Source: CAZWDL01 sp964632995 (GTDB taxonomy: Bacteria > Bacteroidota > Bacteroidia > Chitinophagales > Saprospiraceae). From it: a DNA stretch of 28,734 nt. Where the stretch lies: contig CAZWDL010000100.1 in the NCBI GenBank assembly GCA_964632995.1, positions 1 through 28,734 of the forward strand. The letters run 5' to 3'. The notes beneath the pieces were generated by a model. The model saw only the letters and a list, made by a program, of their open reading frames with translations, was not told where the DNA came from and did no database searches. Made by a program: the position numbers and the translations under genes. Of the stretch, positions 8,390-16,908 are shown in pieces (the first letter of the stretch is position 1; each line of letters starts with the position of its first letter).

Positions 8390-8405
8390 CAAAACGCGCG
8401 TTTTG
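8390..8405 (-). promoter_or_regulatory. Perfect 16-bp palindrome next to the lon start codon
   Basis: CAAAACGCGCGTTTTG is its own reverse complement and ends 4 bp before the lon ATG. As DNA it could be an operator. In the mRNA it would form a 6-bp stem with a GCGC loop right at the ribosome landing site. Confidence 0.5.
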
Positions 8406-8419
8406 CTAAAGGATATGCA

Positions 8420-8434
8420 ATATTCATGGAATAT
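8420..8434 (-). promoter_or_regulatory. Inverted repeat upstream of lon
   Basis: ATATTC and GAATAT are perfect 6-bp arms around a 3-nt spacer, about 35 bp before the lon start in the short parE-lon gap. This could be a regulator-binding site. The A/T-rich content makes chance occurrence quite possible. Confidence 0.3.
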
Positions 8435-8451
8435 ACAATAGTAAAATTAAC

Positions 8452-10374
8452 TCAAGCGGCTATTTCTTCCTTTTCTGTCGCCGCTTCCACTTCTTCCAGC
8501 GGTTCTTCCTTCTCCGTCACTTCATCTTTTTCCACGCGGAGATTATCAATGATGAACCCCTGGCGGTCCGGTGTATTTTTACCCATGTAGTACTTGAGCA
8601 GATCGTCCAGATCGGTTTTTTCATTGAGCAGAACCGGTTCCAGGCGGATACCGGCGCCGATGAAATCTTTGAATTCTCCGGGGGAAATTTCTCCCAGGCC
8701 TTTAAAGCGGGTGATTTCCGGTTTGCCCCGCAGTTTATTGATGGCCTCTTGTTTTTCCACATGGCTGTAGCAGTAGAACGTCTGCTTTTTATCCCGCACC
8801 CGAAACAGGGGCGTATCGAGGATAAAGAGGTGTTCGTTGCGCACCAGGTCTGGGAAGAACTGCAGAAAGAAAGTCAGGAGCAGAAGCCGGATGTGCATGC
8901 CGTCGACGTCGGCGTCGGTAGCGATGACGACGCGGTTGTAGCGCAGGCCTTCCAGACCGTCCTCGATATTGAGGGCGTGCTGGAGCAGGTTAAACTCCTC
9001 GTTTTCATATACGACCTTTTTTGTCAGGCCGTAACAGTTGAGTGGTTTGCCGCGCAGGCTGAAGACGGCCTGTGTCTGTACATCGCGCGCCTTGGTGATG
9101 GAGCCGCTGGCCGAGTCACCCTCTGTGATAAAGATGGTCGTGGCTTTGCGTTGTTCTTCCGTCGTTTTGCGGGTGCTGGCATCGTAATGCAGGCGGCAGT
9201 CACGAAGTTTTTTATTGTGCAGATTCGCCTTTTTGGCCATTTCCCGGGCCTTCTTCTTAATACCGGCGATCTCCTTGCGTTCCCGTTCCGACTGCTTGAT
9301 GCGTTTTTCCAGCGCCTGAGCCGTTTCGGGATTTTTGTGCAGGTAGTTATCCAGGTGTTTTTTGACAAAGTGGTTTACAAAGGTTCGTATGGTCGGCCCT
9401 TCCGGCCCGATATCGTTTGATCCCAGTTTCGTTTTGGTTTGGGATTCAAAAACAGGTTCTTCCACCCGGATGCTGATCGCGGCGACGATAGAGGAGAGGA
9501 TATCCTTCCGGTCGTAACTTTTGCCGAAGTGTTCCTGCAGGGTTTTCACCACGGCTTCCCGGAAGGCGTTCAGGTGTGTTCCTCCTTGTGTCGTATTCTG
9601 GCCGTTGACGAAAGAGTGGTACTGTTCGCCGTAGTGATTGCCGTGACTCATGGCAAATTCAATATCCCCCTCCTTATCCTTCAGATGGATGATAGGATAA
9701 CGCAGGTTTTCCACCTTCCCTTTGCGTTCCAGCAGATCGAGCAAGCCGTTTTTCGACACCAGGATTTTACCGTTGATATTGAGTTTCAACCCGGCGTTGA
9801 GATAGGCGTAGTTCCAAAGTTGGTTCTCGATGTGATCGAGGCGGAACTTATAGTTTTTAAATACATTTTTATCCGGTTCGAAAACGACCAGCGTGCCGTT
9901 TGGCTCGTCTGATTTTTTGACGCGATGGTCTTTGGTCAGGTCACCGCGTTCGAACTCTGCCCGTTTGGCTTTACCGTCCCGGATAGCTTCCACCAGGAAG
10001 TACCCGGAAAGAGCGTTGACGGCTTTGGTGCCGACACCGTTGAGGCCGACCGATTTTTTAAAGGCTTTGGAATCGTATTTTCCACCGGTATTGATTTTGG
10101 AGACACAGTCGACCACTTTGCCCAGCGGAATGCCCCGCCCGTAATCGCGCACGGAGACGCGGCCGTCTTTCACTTCAATATCAATCTGTTTGCCGTGTCC
10201 CATGAAGTATTCGTCGATCGAGTTATCGATCACTTCCTTGAGCAGGATGTAGATCCCGTCGTCACTGGATGCGCCATCCCCCAGCTTACCGATATACATG
10301 CCCGGGCGCATTCGGATGTGCTCCCGCCAATCGAGGGATTTAATGTTTTCTTCGGTATAATTCACCTGCGCCAT
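8452..10374 (-). CDS. parE: DNA topoisomerase IV subunit B (ParE-type)
   Basis: This 640-aa type IIA topoisomerase ATPase subunit has the GHKL ATP site with KEVIDNSID (Glu47/Asn51), DYGRGIP at 77-83, GLNGVGTKAVNAL at 110-122 and TQGGTH at 262-267. The TOPRIM domain has EGDSASGS from 418 and DADVDG at 487-492, and RFKGLGE is at 556-562. The IATDADVDGMHIR form and the short length favour ParE over GyrB (whose usual form is MTDADVDGAHI). The last 20-25 residues are a Glu-rich tail. With ParC it decatenates chromosomes, but parC is not in this window. A good Bacteroidota promoter lies about 200 bp upstream, leaving a long leader. lon follows after 66 bp. Confidence 0.93.
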   Translation of the reverse strand: MAQVNYTEENIKSLDWREHIRMRPGMYIGKLGDGASSDDGIYILLKEVIDNSIDEYFMGHGKQIDIEVKDGRVSVRDYGRGIPLGKVVDCVSKINTGGKYDSKAFKKSVGLNGVGTKAVNALSGYFLVEAIRDGKAKRAEFERGDLTKDHRVKKSDEPNGTLVVFEPDKNVFKNYKFRLDHIENQLWNYAYLNAGLKLNINGKILVSKNGLLDLLERKGKVENLRYPIIHLKDKEGDIEFAMSHGNHYGEQYHSFVNGQNTTQGGTHLNAFREAVVKTLQEHFGKSYDRKDILSSIVAAISIRVEEPVFESQTKTKLGSNDIGPEGPTIRTFVNHFVKKHLDNYLHKNPETAQALEKRIKQSERERKEIAGIKKKAREMAKKANLHNKKLRDCRLHYDASTRKTTEEQRKATTIFITEGDSASGSITKARDVQTQAVFSLRGKPLNCYGLTKKVVYENEEFNLLQHALNIEDGLEGLRYNRVVIATDADVDGMHIRLLLLTFFLQFFPDLVRNEHLFILDTPLFRVRDKKQTFYCYSHVEKQEAINKLRGKPEITRFKGLGEISPGEFKDFIGAGIRLEPVLLNEKTDLDDLLKYYMGKNTPDRQGFIIDNLRVEKDEVTEKEEPLEEVEAATEKEEIAA

Positions 10375-10569
10375 AATGCTTTATTATAATTTTTAGGTTA
10401 GTCGTGTTTTTTCAGGTTGATGCGCTGCTCTTTCTCATTCCTCTTCCCGACGAAGCAGCAGTAGATCCGCGTTCATCCATCGTTGTTGCTCCCTGAAAAT
10501 CATCGGGTTAAAAAATAATTTTGGGAAAAAACCTGCATTTTAAACAGCAAAATACGCTTTTCATTGTTA

Positions 10570-10600
10570 CGAAAGTACAAAAAAGCCTCAAGTCAATCAA
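10570..10600 (-). promoter_or_regulatory. Bacteroidota-type promoter for parE
   Basis: On the minus strand, TTG (10598-10600) is followed after 20 bp by TACTTTCG (10570-10577). This fits the -33 TTG and -7 TAnnTTTG pattern with one mismatch and correct spacing. It implies a leader of about 190 nt before the parE ATG at 10374. The remainder of the divergent gap 10375-10672 shows only the small leader frame described in the findings. Confidence 0.5.
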
Positions 10601-10672
10601 CAAATTGTTGTCTGTAAATAAAACACTGCGTTTTTAGTCTTGGTTGAGCAAAAATGGTTTCGACATCCGGCG

Positions 10673-11164
10673 ATGCGGAAATTACAGCAGGCATTGCAAC
10701 GGGAGCAGCGCTTAAAATTGCTGGCTTCCGTGGCCATGCTATTGCTGGGCGGGCTGCTGAGTGCGCTCTTCTTTCACCGCAGCGTTATCGTAGCCATTGC
10801 CGGGTTGGTTATCCTGGTGCTGGGCATCAAGTTCGTCTTCCAGTTTGCCGGCAGGCAGGGAATATCGGATATTCGGCTGATGAAGCTGCTCAGGGAACAT
10901 CCCCGCGAGATCGTATGGGTGTATTCAGTAGTGACGGAGCGGCTGCCTTTTGGTTTTAAGTTTTCCAAATCGGGCATTCTTTACTTCAAGCTGGCCGACG
11001 GGGACGAGCTCAGCGTCAGCATGTCAGCCGATGACCTGAAACTCGTCTCCCGATTTCTCAACCGCGTCCTGCCCCACGCTACTTTCGGCTACACCGCCGA
11101 CCGCGAGCAATGGTACCTGGCCAATCCGCGAATGCTGCTGCGGCCGGAGGATGAGGATTCTTGA
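10673..11164 (+). CDS. Small two-helix membrane protein, unknown
   Basis: This 163-aa protein has two adjacent membrane helices at about 14-34 and 36-58, then a soluble domain of about 100 residues containing VWVYSVVTERLPFG, ILYFKLADGDELSVSMS and FLNRVLPHATFGY. The soluble part looks beta-rich, possibly PH-like, but I recognise no family. I chose the ATG at 10673 (MRKLQQALQ); an in-frame TTG at 10640 would add 11 residues and cannot be excluded. It diverges from parE and converges on clpB, with 22 bp between the two stop codons. Both its function and its link to neighbours are unknown. Confidence 0.65.
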   Translation: MRKLQQALQREQRLKLLASVAMLLLGGLLSALFFHRSVIVAIAGLVILVLGIKFVFQFAGRQGISDIRLMKLLREHPREIVWVYSVVTERLPFGFKFSKSGILYFKLADGDELSVSMSADDLKLVSRFLNRVLPHATFGYTADREQWYLANPRMLLRPEDEDS

Positions 11165-11186
11165 GCCCTCAATAACCCAAAGACCT

Positions 11187-14048
11187 TTAATTCTCTTCCG
11201 ATTTTTGGTCCTTTTCCACTTCTTCCGCGGCATCCATCACATCCTTGGTGGCCTTTTCCAGGTCCTGCAGGCGTTTGGCGCGCAGATCCTCCATGGCCTG
11301 GGCATCTACGGTTTTCTTTTCGCCGTTGCCGCCGTCGGCGGTATTTTCCACCTCCTTCTTTGCGGTTTTTTTTCCGGCTTTTCCCGGCTTATCTGCCGCT
11401 GCTGCTTCCGGCTGCTTCACCTCCGCCTGGGCGCCGGGAAAGGGTCGTTTGCCGAATTCCAGGTCTCCCTTATTATCCACGTGCACGAATACCGTATCGC
11501 CCGGGCCGAACTCGCCGGAGATGACGTATTTCGACAGTTCGTTGGTGATGTCCTTTTGCAACACACGCTTCATGGGGCGGGCGCCGAATTGCGGGTCGTA
11601 GCCGCGTTCGCTAAGTATGTCGAGCGCCTCTTCGCTCACCTGTAACTGTATGCCCTGTTTGAGCAGCATTTTCCGCACCTTCTTGAGTAAGAGTTCCAGT
11701 ATCTGGTGAATTTCTTTTCGCGAAAGCGGCAGGAACATGATGCGCTCATCAATGCGATTGAGGAATTCGGGGCGCACCTCGTCCTTGAGCAGGTCGAAGA
11801 CCTCTTCCTGAGTAGCCTCAACGACCTCGCGGCCTTTATCTTCCGGCAGAGCCTGCAGGTCCTCGAAGTTCTCCAGGATAATATCGGAGCCCATATTGGA
11901 GGTCATGATGACGATGGTATTGCGGAAGTTGGCCACCCGCCCTTTGTTATCGGTCAGGCGTCCTTCGTCGAGCAACTGAAGCAGGATATTGAAAGTATCG
12001 GGATGCGCCTTTTCAATTTCATCGAGCAGGACGATGGAGTAAGGTTTGCGGCGGACGGCCTCAGTCAGTTGTCCGCCCTCATCATAGCCTACATAACCGG
12101 GAGGAGCGCCGACGAGGCGGCTGACGGCGTGGCGTTCCTGGTATTCGCTCATATCGATGCGGGTAATCGCTTTTTCATCGTCGAAGAGCACTTCGGCCAG
12201 CGTTTTGGCCAGTTCCGTTTTTCCGACTCCGGTAGGGCCCAGAAAGATAAAGGAACCGATAGGGCGTTCTATATCCTGCAAGCCGGCGCGGCTGCGGCGG
12301 ATAGCATCGCTGACCGCGCGAACGGCCTCGTGCTGGCCGATGAGCCGCTTGCCGATCTCATCTTCGAGATGCAGCAGCTTGGCTTTTTCACTTTGCAGCA
12401 TTTTGGCGACCGGTATGCCGGTCCAGCGGGCAACCACTTCGGCAATATCGTTAGAAGTTACCTCGTCATTGGTAAAGCGCTTCTCTTCCGGTAGTTTATC
12501 CAGCTTTTCCTCAGCCGCCTTCAGCATAGCCTGCTGCTCCTGCAGCTGGCCGTAGCGGACTTTGGCGACGGTTTCGTAGTCGCTGTTGCGTTCGGCCTGT
12601 TCGGCGAGCATCTCCAGTTCCTCGATGCGCTTTTTGATGGCCTGTACGGTATCGACGATTTCCTTTTCGTTTTGCCAGGCTGCCCGGATAGAGTCGCGGC
12701 GCTGCCGCGCGTTCGCGATCTGCTCATTGATCATTTTGAGCTTCTGCTTGTTGTTTTCGCGCTTGATCGCCTCGCGCTCGATTTCCAGCTGCCGGACGCG
12801 GCGGTCCCATTCGTCCACTTCTTCGGGCACGGAGTCCAGTTCCAGGCGCAGGCGGGCCGCGGCTTCGTCGATGAGATCAATGGCTTTATCGGGCAGAAAG
12901 CGGTCGGAGATATAGCGATGCGAGAGCTCGGCGGCAGCCACCAGGGCCTCGTCGAGGATTTCGATCTTGTGGTACACCTCATAACGCTCCTGCAGGCCAC
13001 GCAGGATGGAGATGGTTTCCTCTACGGTCGGCTCGTCGATGAGAACGGTCTGGAAGCGCCTCACCAGGGCTTTGTCTTTTTCGAAATACTTTTGATATTC
13101 ATCGAGGGTGGTAGCGCCGACGGTGCGCAGGTCGCCGCGGGCCAGCGCCGGTTTCAGGATATTGGCGGCGTCGATAGAGCCGCTGCCGCCGCCCGCGCCC
13201 ACCAGGGTATGGATCTCGTCAATAAAAAGGATAATCTCGCCGTTGGATCCGGTCACTTCCTTGATAACGCCCTTCAGCCGTTCTTCAAACTCCCCTTTGT
13301 ATTTGGCGCCCGCAATCAGAGCCGCAATATCGAGGGTGTAGATTTTGCGGCTCTTGAGGTTTTCCGGCACATCGCCCTTGACGATGCGCCAGGCGATACC
13401 TTCCACGATAGCCGTTTTACCCACGCCGGCTTCGCCGATCAGGATAGGATTGTTTTTGCGGCGGCGCGACAAAATATGCAGTACGCGGCGGATCTCCTCG
13501 TCGCGCCCGATGATGGGGTCAAGCTGGCCCGACTCGGCGCGTTCGCAGAGGTTAATCGCATAGCGTTTGAGCGCATTATAGCTCTCTTCCGCGCTTTGAT
13601 CGGTTACCTTGCGCCCTTTGCGTAACTCATCGATCGCTGCGCGCAGCACATCCTCCGATCCTCCTATTTCCTGTAGCAATCGCCCTCCTTTGTCTTTTCC
13701 CATTAGGATGCCAAGCAACATCAGCTCAATGGAGATGTATTCGTCACCGAATTCCGGCAGCATCTTCTTTGCGCGCGCCAGCGCCTGATTGGCTTCCTTG
13801 GTGAGGTACTGCTTTTCGGTTCCTTCCACTTTGGGGTAGGCGCGGATGGCGCGATCCAGCCGGCTTCTCAAAGCCGTCATGTTTACATCCATTTTCTGAA
13901 GAAGGAAAGCAGCGACGCTTTCATCCGTTTCCAGGATGCCCTTGATCAGGTGCACCGTATCCACTTGTTGCTGGTCCAGCCCCGCCGCCAGCTTCTGGGC
14001 TGCCAGGATAGAATCCTGGGCTTTTATGGTGAAGTTATCGTAGGTCAT
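11187..14048 (-). CDS. clpB: ATP-dependent disaggregase ClpB with extended C-terminus
   Basis: This 953-aa Hsp100 chaperone pulls proteins out of aggregates together with DnaK. An N-terminal Clp repeat domain (1-150) is followed by nucleotide-binding domain 1 with Walker A GEAGVGKT at 205-212 and FIDEIHTLVGAG near 275. The coiled-coil middle domain at about 410-530 separates ClpB from ClpA/ClpC. Domain 2 has GPTGVGKT at 604-611, pore motif GYVGY at 651-655 and VLLDEIEKAHPD near 673. Most ClpB proteins end near residue 860-870; this one adds about 85 low-complexity residues rich in Ala, Lys and Glu, ending KDQKSEEN. Its promoter region is the 208-bp gap up to 14256, where I see no clear heat-shock element. 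Confidence 0.96.
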   Translation of the reverse strand: MTYDNFTIKAQDSILAAQKLAAGLDQQQVDTVHLIKGILETDESVAAFLLQKMDVNMTALRSRLDRAIRAYPKVEGTEKQYLTKEANQALARAKKMLPEFGDEYISIELMLLGILMGKDKGGRLLQEIGGSEDVLRAAIDELRKGRKVTDQSAEESYNALKRYAINLCERAESGQLDPIIGRDEEIRRVLHILSRRRKNNPILIGEAGVGKTAIVEGIAWRIVKGDVPENLKSRKIYTLDIAALIAGAKYKGEFEERLKGVIKEVTGSNGEIILFIDEIHTLVGAGGGSGSIDAANILKPALARGDLRTVGATTLDEYQKYFEKDKALVRRFQTVLIDEPTVEETISILRGLQERYEVYHKIEILDEALVAAAELSHRYISDRFLPDKAIDLIDEAAARLRLELDSVPEEVDEWDRRVRQLEIEREAIKRENNKQKLKMINEQIANARQRRDSIRAAWQNEKEIVDTVQAIKKRIEELEMLAEQAERNSDYETVAKVRYGQLQEQQAMLKAAEEKLDKLPEEKRFTNDEVTSNDIAEVVARWTGIPVAKMLQSEKAKLLHLEDEIGKRLIGQHEAVRAVSDAIRRSRAGLQDIERPIGSFIFLGPTGVGKTELAKTLAEVLFDDEKAITRIDMSEYQERHAVSRLVGAPPGYVGYDEGGQLTEAVRRKPYSIVLLDEIEKAHPDTFNILLQLLDEGRLTDNKGRVANFRNTIVIMTSNMGSDIILENFEDLQALPEDKGREVVEATQEEVFDLLKDEVRPEFLNRIDERIMFLPLSRKEIHQILELLLKKVRKMLLKQGIQLQVSEEALDILSERGYDPQFGARPMKRVLQKDITNELSKYVISGEFGPGDTVFVHVDNKGDLEFGKRPFPGAQAEVKQPEAAAADKPGKAGKKTAKKEVENTADGGNGEKKTVDAQAMEDLRAKRLQDLEKATKDVMDAAEEVEKDQKSEEN

Positions 14049-14256
14049 TGTTACTTTTTTACCTGTATGATGTCCTCCGGGGACGCAGAAAATTTAACGG
14101 CCGGTGTTTTCAACCGTCCTCAGCAGGATAAACGACGGCCGTTTATGTCGATGTTGTATTAGTCGGTTTTTCGAAAATTTTGGGCACAATAATAAGCAAT
14201 TTGCAGCCGTAAAAGTTTTGTCAATCTACCAAAGACCTGTTTTTGGAGGACTAAAA

Positions 14257-15168
14257 TCATTCCCGCCGTATTACATCACCCCTTTCAAAGTTCGATCCGC
14301 TCAAGACCTTGCACAACGAAGCTTTGCCTTGCCCGATCGCCGGATCGTCCACTTCCAATTCGCCGATTTCCTCATCGATCTTCCCAAGTGGAATGCCCGT
14401 ATCCGGATCGATCAATGCTTTACCCAGGCGATAGACCTTAAAAGACATGCCTTTTTCCAGGCCATCCAGTTGGCCGGCGTTGATGTACACCTTACCGCCG
14501 TCGCTGGTTATAACTTTAGCCGACCAAGGAATATCACCGGCATTTCGCTCTATTAGTTTCGCCGCCTGCTCCACCGCCTTGCGCGTAGCCTTTCCGATCA
14601 GCGATTCGTCGAAGGAACTGCGGCTGTCGAAGCGATAACTGCGGTAGGAAACATCGGGCGACACGGTGCTTTTGGATTCGCGTACATTATCGGCGAAGAT
14701 AATTTCACCGGTTTGGGTATTGATCATCCGGATATCCATCCCCACGACGGCCGACTGGCTGCTACCGCCCACGCGGATGCCGCTGATGCGTACGCTCTTG
14801 TTGTCCTGTTTCTGTCCGAATTCAGTGACCACCCCGTATATGGCCACCTCCGCGCCCAGCGTCCGCCCGGCTTCGGCGGCGCTTTCCGCGCCGTTTATGT
14901 CGGACAGGTCCACCGTTATTTCCTTGCCCGATTCTTCTACTTCCGCCACTTCGATGATCCGGAAGTCACCGGAAGCGGCCAGTTCGGTGATGATCATCTC
15001 ACTGATGCCTTCACCAACGGTTTTGCTGTCCCACCACTGGTATTTGCTGCTCGACTTGTCTTGAAATTCAAAAACCACAACGCGCTTTCTCAATTTATTC
15101 TTCTGAGCATGAGAAAGCGGCAGCACCAAAAAAACGACGAGCAAACAAAGAAAGTATCTCTTGTACAT
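14257..15168 (-). CDS. CsgG-like secreted protein with FlgT-like C-terminus
   Basis: This 303-aa protein has a signal peptide ending about SHA-21. A CsgG-type domain (about 28-208) includes VVVFEFQDKSS, GEGISEMIITELAASGDFRI, AEAGRTLGAEVAIYGVVTEF and MDIRMINTQTGEIIFAD. CsgG of curli systems forms an outer-membrane secretion pore. Many Bacteroidota relatives are of unknown role and lack the lipobox, as here. Residues about 216-303 (VYINAGQLDGLEKGMSFKVYRLG to FERGDVIRRE) resemble the C-terminal domain of FlgT-like proteins. I chose the ATG at 15168 because it opens a proper signal peptide; a longer in-frame start at 15291 would overlap the sulfatase gene and lacks one. No curli subunit genes are nearby. 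Confidence 0.8.
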   Translation of the reverse strand: MYKRYFLCLLVVFLVLPLSHAQKNKLRKRVVVFEFQDKSSSKYQWWDSKTVGEGISEMIITELAASGDFRIIEVAEVEESGKEITVDLSDINGAESAAEAGRTLGAEVAIYGVVTEFGQKQDNKSVRISGIRVGGSSQSAVVGMDIRMINTQTGEIIFADNVRESKSTVSPDVSYRSYRFDSRSSFDESLIGKATRKAVEQAAKLIERNAGDIPWSAKVITSDGGKVYINAGQLDGLEKGMSFKVYRLGKALIDPDTGIPLGKIDEEIGELEVDDPAIGQGKASLCKVLSGSNFERGDVIRRE

Positions 15169-15256
15169 CTGGCTGGATTTTGTTTTTAAACAGTTATGTA
15201 AAATAAGTAAACACAGCGGGGGATACAAGATAAGTGCGTGGATTGATGCGGTCTTT

Positions 15257-16774
15257 TTAATTCGCAGAAGATAGCTTCGGCCGCTCTCCATCGTTTTCCT
15301 GTGACGATCCCTGAGTGCTGCGACCGGAATCGATGTAGCGCTGCATGAGGCTGGTCAGGCTATCTACTACTACCGGGTAATCGTTCACCAGGTTATGGGT
15401 CTCCCCGGGATCTTCCTCCAGGTTGTAGAGCTGGCGGGGAGGCAGCCCCCCGGCAACAGCCCTCTTGGGTGTCGGATAGCTCCAGCCACCGGAGCCCGGG
15501 CAGAATGCCAGTTTCCATTTGCCCTGCCGTATAGCGAAAGAACCATTAATGGAGTGGTGGACGGTGGCTTCCCGGACCGGTTCCTCCGTGCTTTCCCCCA
15601 GCAAAACAGGAAGCAGGTTGAAACTATCTTCGCCGGCATTGTCGGGTAAAGTCTGCCCCACAACAGCGGCAGAGGTGCGCAGCAGATCAGTCAGGCAAAT
15701 GGTCTGATCTGACACTGCTCCGGCTTTTACCCGCTGTGGCCAGCGCATGATAAAAGGCACCCGGTGGCCGCCTTCGTAAATATCGGCTTTATGGCCCCGG
15801 TACCCATCACTCGGATCATGCCCAAAAGCAGCGAGCTCTTCGAAGTCGGCCATCGGACTGCAGCCGTTGTCACTGGTAAAGATCAGCATCGTGTTGTCAC
15901 GTTGACCGTTTTCTTCCAGGGCCCGCATCACCTGTCCGACCACATCGTCGACCATCAGGACGAAGTCTCCGTAGGCATTCGTGCTGCTGGCGCCCTGGAA
16001 TCCCTTGGTGGGCAGTATGGGGGTGTGGGGCGCCGGCAGGGGAAAGTAGAGAAAAAAAGGCTGGTCTTCTCCAGACCGCCGGCTAATATAATCGACAGCT
16101 CTTCTGGTCAGTTCAGGCAAAGCTTCTACGTGTTTGAAATCCTGCCCTATTGGCCCCCGGCGCCAGAAGCCCTTGCCTTCATTGGCTTCGATAGTGTCGA
16201 TCGCCGTTGTCGTCACCCGGTCGTTTTCGATGTACAAATAAGGTGGAATATCCAGAGATGCAGTAATACCGAAGAAGTAATCAAAGCCATAGCCATTAGG
16301 CCCGTTCTCAATAGGTTGGGTCAGGTCAGCCACGCCGGAAGAGTCCATTACCCAGTCCAGTCCCAGATGCCACTTGCCGATACAGGCGCTGTGATAACCA
16401 TGTTTTTTGAGCAGGGAAGCTACCGTCATCCGCTGCGGATCGATAAGATGCTCATCATAACTAAACAACACGCCCTGCTTCAGGCGGCTGCGCCAGGCGT
16501 AACGACCGGTGAGTACGCCGTAGCGGGTGGGGGTGCAAACGGCCGAGTTGCTGTGGGCGTCGGTGAAAATCATTCCTTCTGAAGCCAGCCGGTCCAGGTG
16601 CGCTGTTTGGAAAGCGGCGCTGTCGTTGAGAGCCGATACATCTCCGTAGCCCATGTCGTCAGCCAGAATATACACGATGTTCGGCAGGTTTTGCTGATCC
16701 GCACTTTCAGTATCACCGGAGCAGGCAGACAGAATTAACAGAAGAACGGGAAAGAAGAAGTCGTTGGGTTTCAC
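15257..16774 (-). CDS. Lipoprotein arylsulfatase (family S1)
   Basis: This 505-aa sulfatase hydrolyses sulfate esters, probably on a glycan or aryl substrate. The lipobox LSAC puts acylated Cys at 18, so it is membrane anchored outside the cytoplasm. Active-site residues visible are Asp39-Asp40 (LADDMGYGD), the C-T-P-T-R motif at 80-84 whose Cys80 would become formylglycine, Lys134 and His136 (CIGKWHLG), His250, Asp302-Asn303 (FTSDNG) and Lys329 (GHKADIYEGGHRVPF). It is an arylsulfatase A-like full-length protein with the usual C-terminal NLEEDPGETHNL segment. The cysteine-type motif needs a maturase (FGE or anSME) encoded elsewhere. It diverges from the T9SS-sorted gene at 16903, and the CsgG-like gene follows 88 bp later. 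Confidence 0.93.
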   Translation of the reverse strand: MKPNDFFFPVLLLILSACSGDTESADQQNLPNIVYILADDMGYGDVSALNDSAAFQTAHLDRLASEGMIFTDAHSNSAVCTPTRYGVLTGRYAWRSRLKQGVLFSYDEHLIDPQRMTVASLLKKHGYHSACIGKWHLGLDWVMDSSGVADLTQPIENGPNGYGFDYFFGITASLDIPPYLYIENDRVTTTAIDTIEANEGKGFWRRGPIGQDFKHVEALPELTRRAVDYISRRSGEDQPFFLYFPLPAPHTPILPTKGFQGASSTNAYGDFVLMVDDVVGQVMRALEENGQRDNTMLIFTSDNGCSPMADFEELAAFGHDPSDGYRGHKADIYEGGHRVPFIMRWPQRVKAGAVSDQTICLTDLLRTSAAVVGQTLPDNAGEDSFNLLPVLLGESTEEPVREATVHHSINGSFAIRQGKWKLAFCPGSGGWSYPTPKRAVAGGLPPRQLYNLEEDPGETHNLVNDYPVVVDSLTSLMQRYIDSGRSTQGSSQENDGERPKLSSAN

Positions 16775-16890
16775 TATTGTTGAATGCTTTTAGTAGGAGG
16801 TTTCCGGAAAACGCTTTAAACCAATATAAAATTACTAAATTAAGCTCTTTATCTGAACTTCTTCCGGTCAAGGATTAGCCGGACCTATAT

Positions 16891-16908
16891 ATTCATTCCT
16901 GAATGAAT
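16891..16908. promoter_or_regulatory. Inverted repeat over a start codon
   Basis: ATTCATTC and GAATGAAT are perfect 8-bp arms separated by 2 nt, and the right arm contains the ATG at 16903. It could be an operator or a hairpin masking the start. The surrounding 128-bp divergent gap (16775-16902) shows no convincing promoter pair. Confidence 0.35.

Noticed and set aside
12672..13625. 317-codon open frame on the plus strand
   Set aside because: It is antisense to clpB, which has both ATPase cores intact. No protein family is suggested.
15169..15291. Longer N-terminus for the CsgG-like protein
   Set aside because: It would overlap the sulfatase gene's end and hide the clear signal peptide that starts at 15168.
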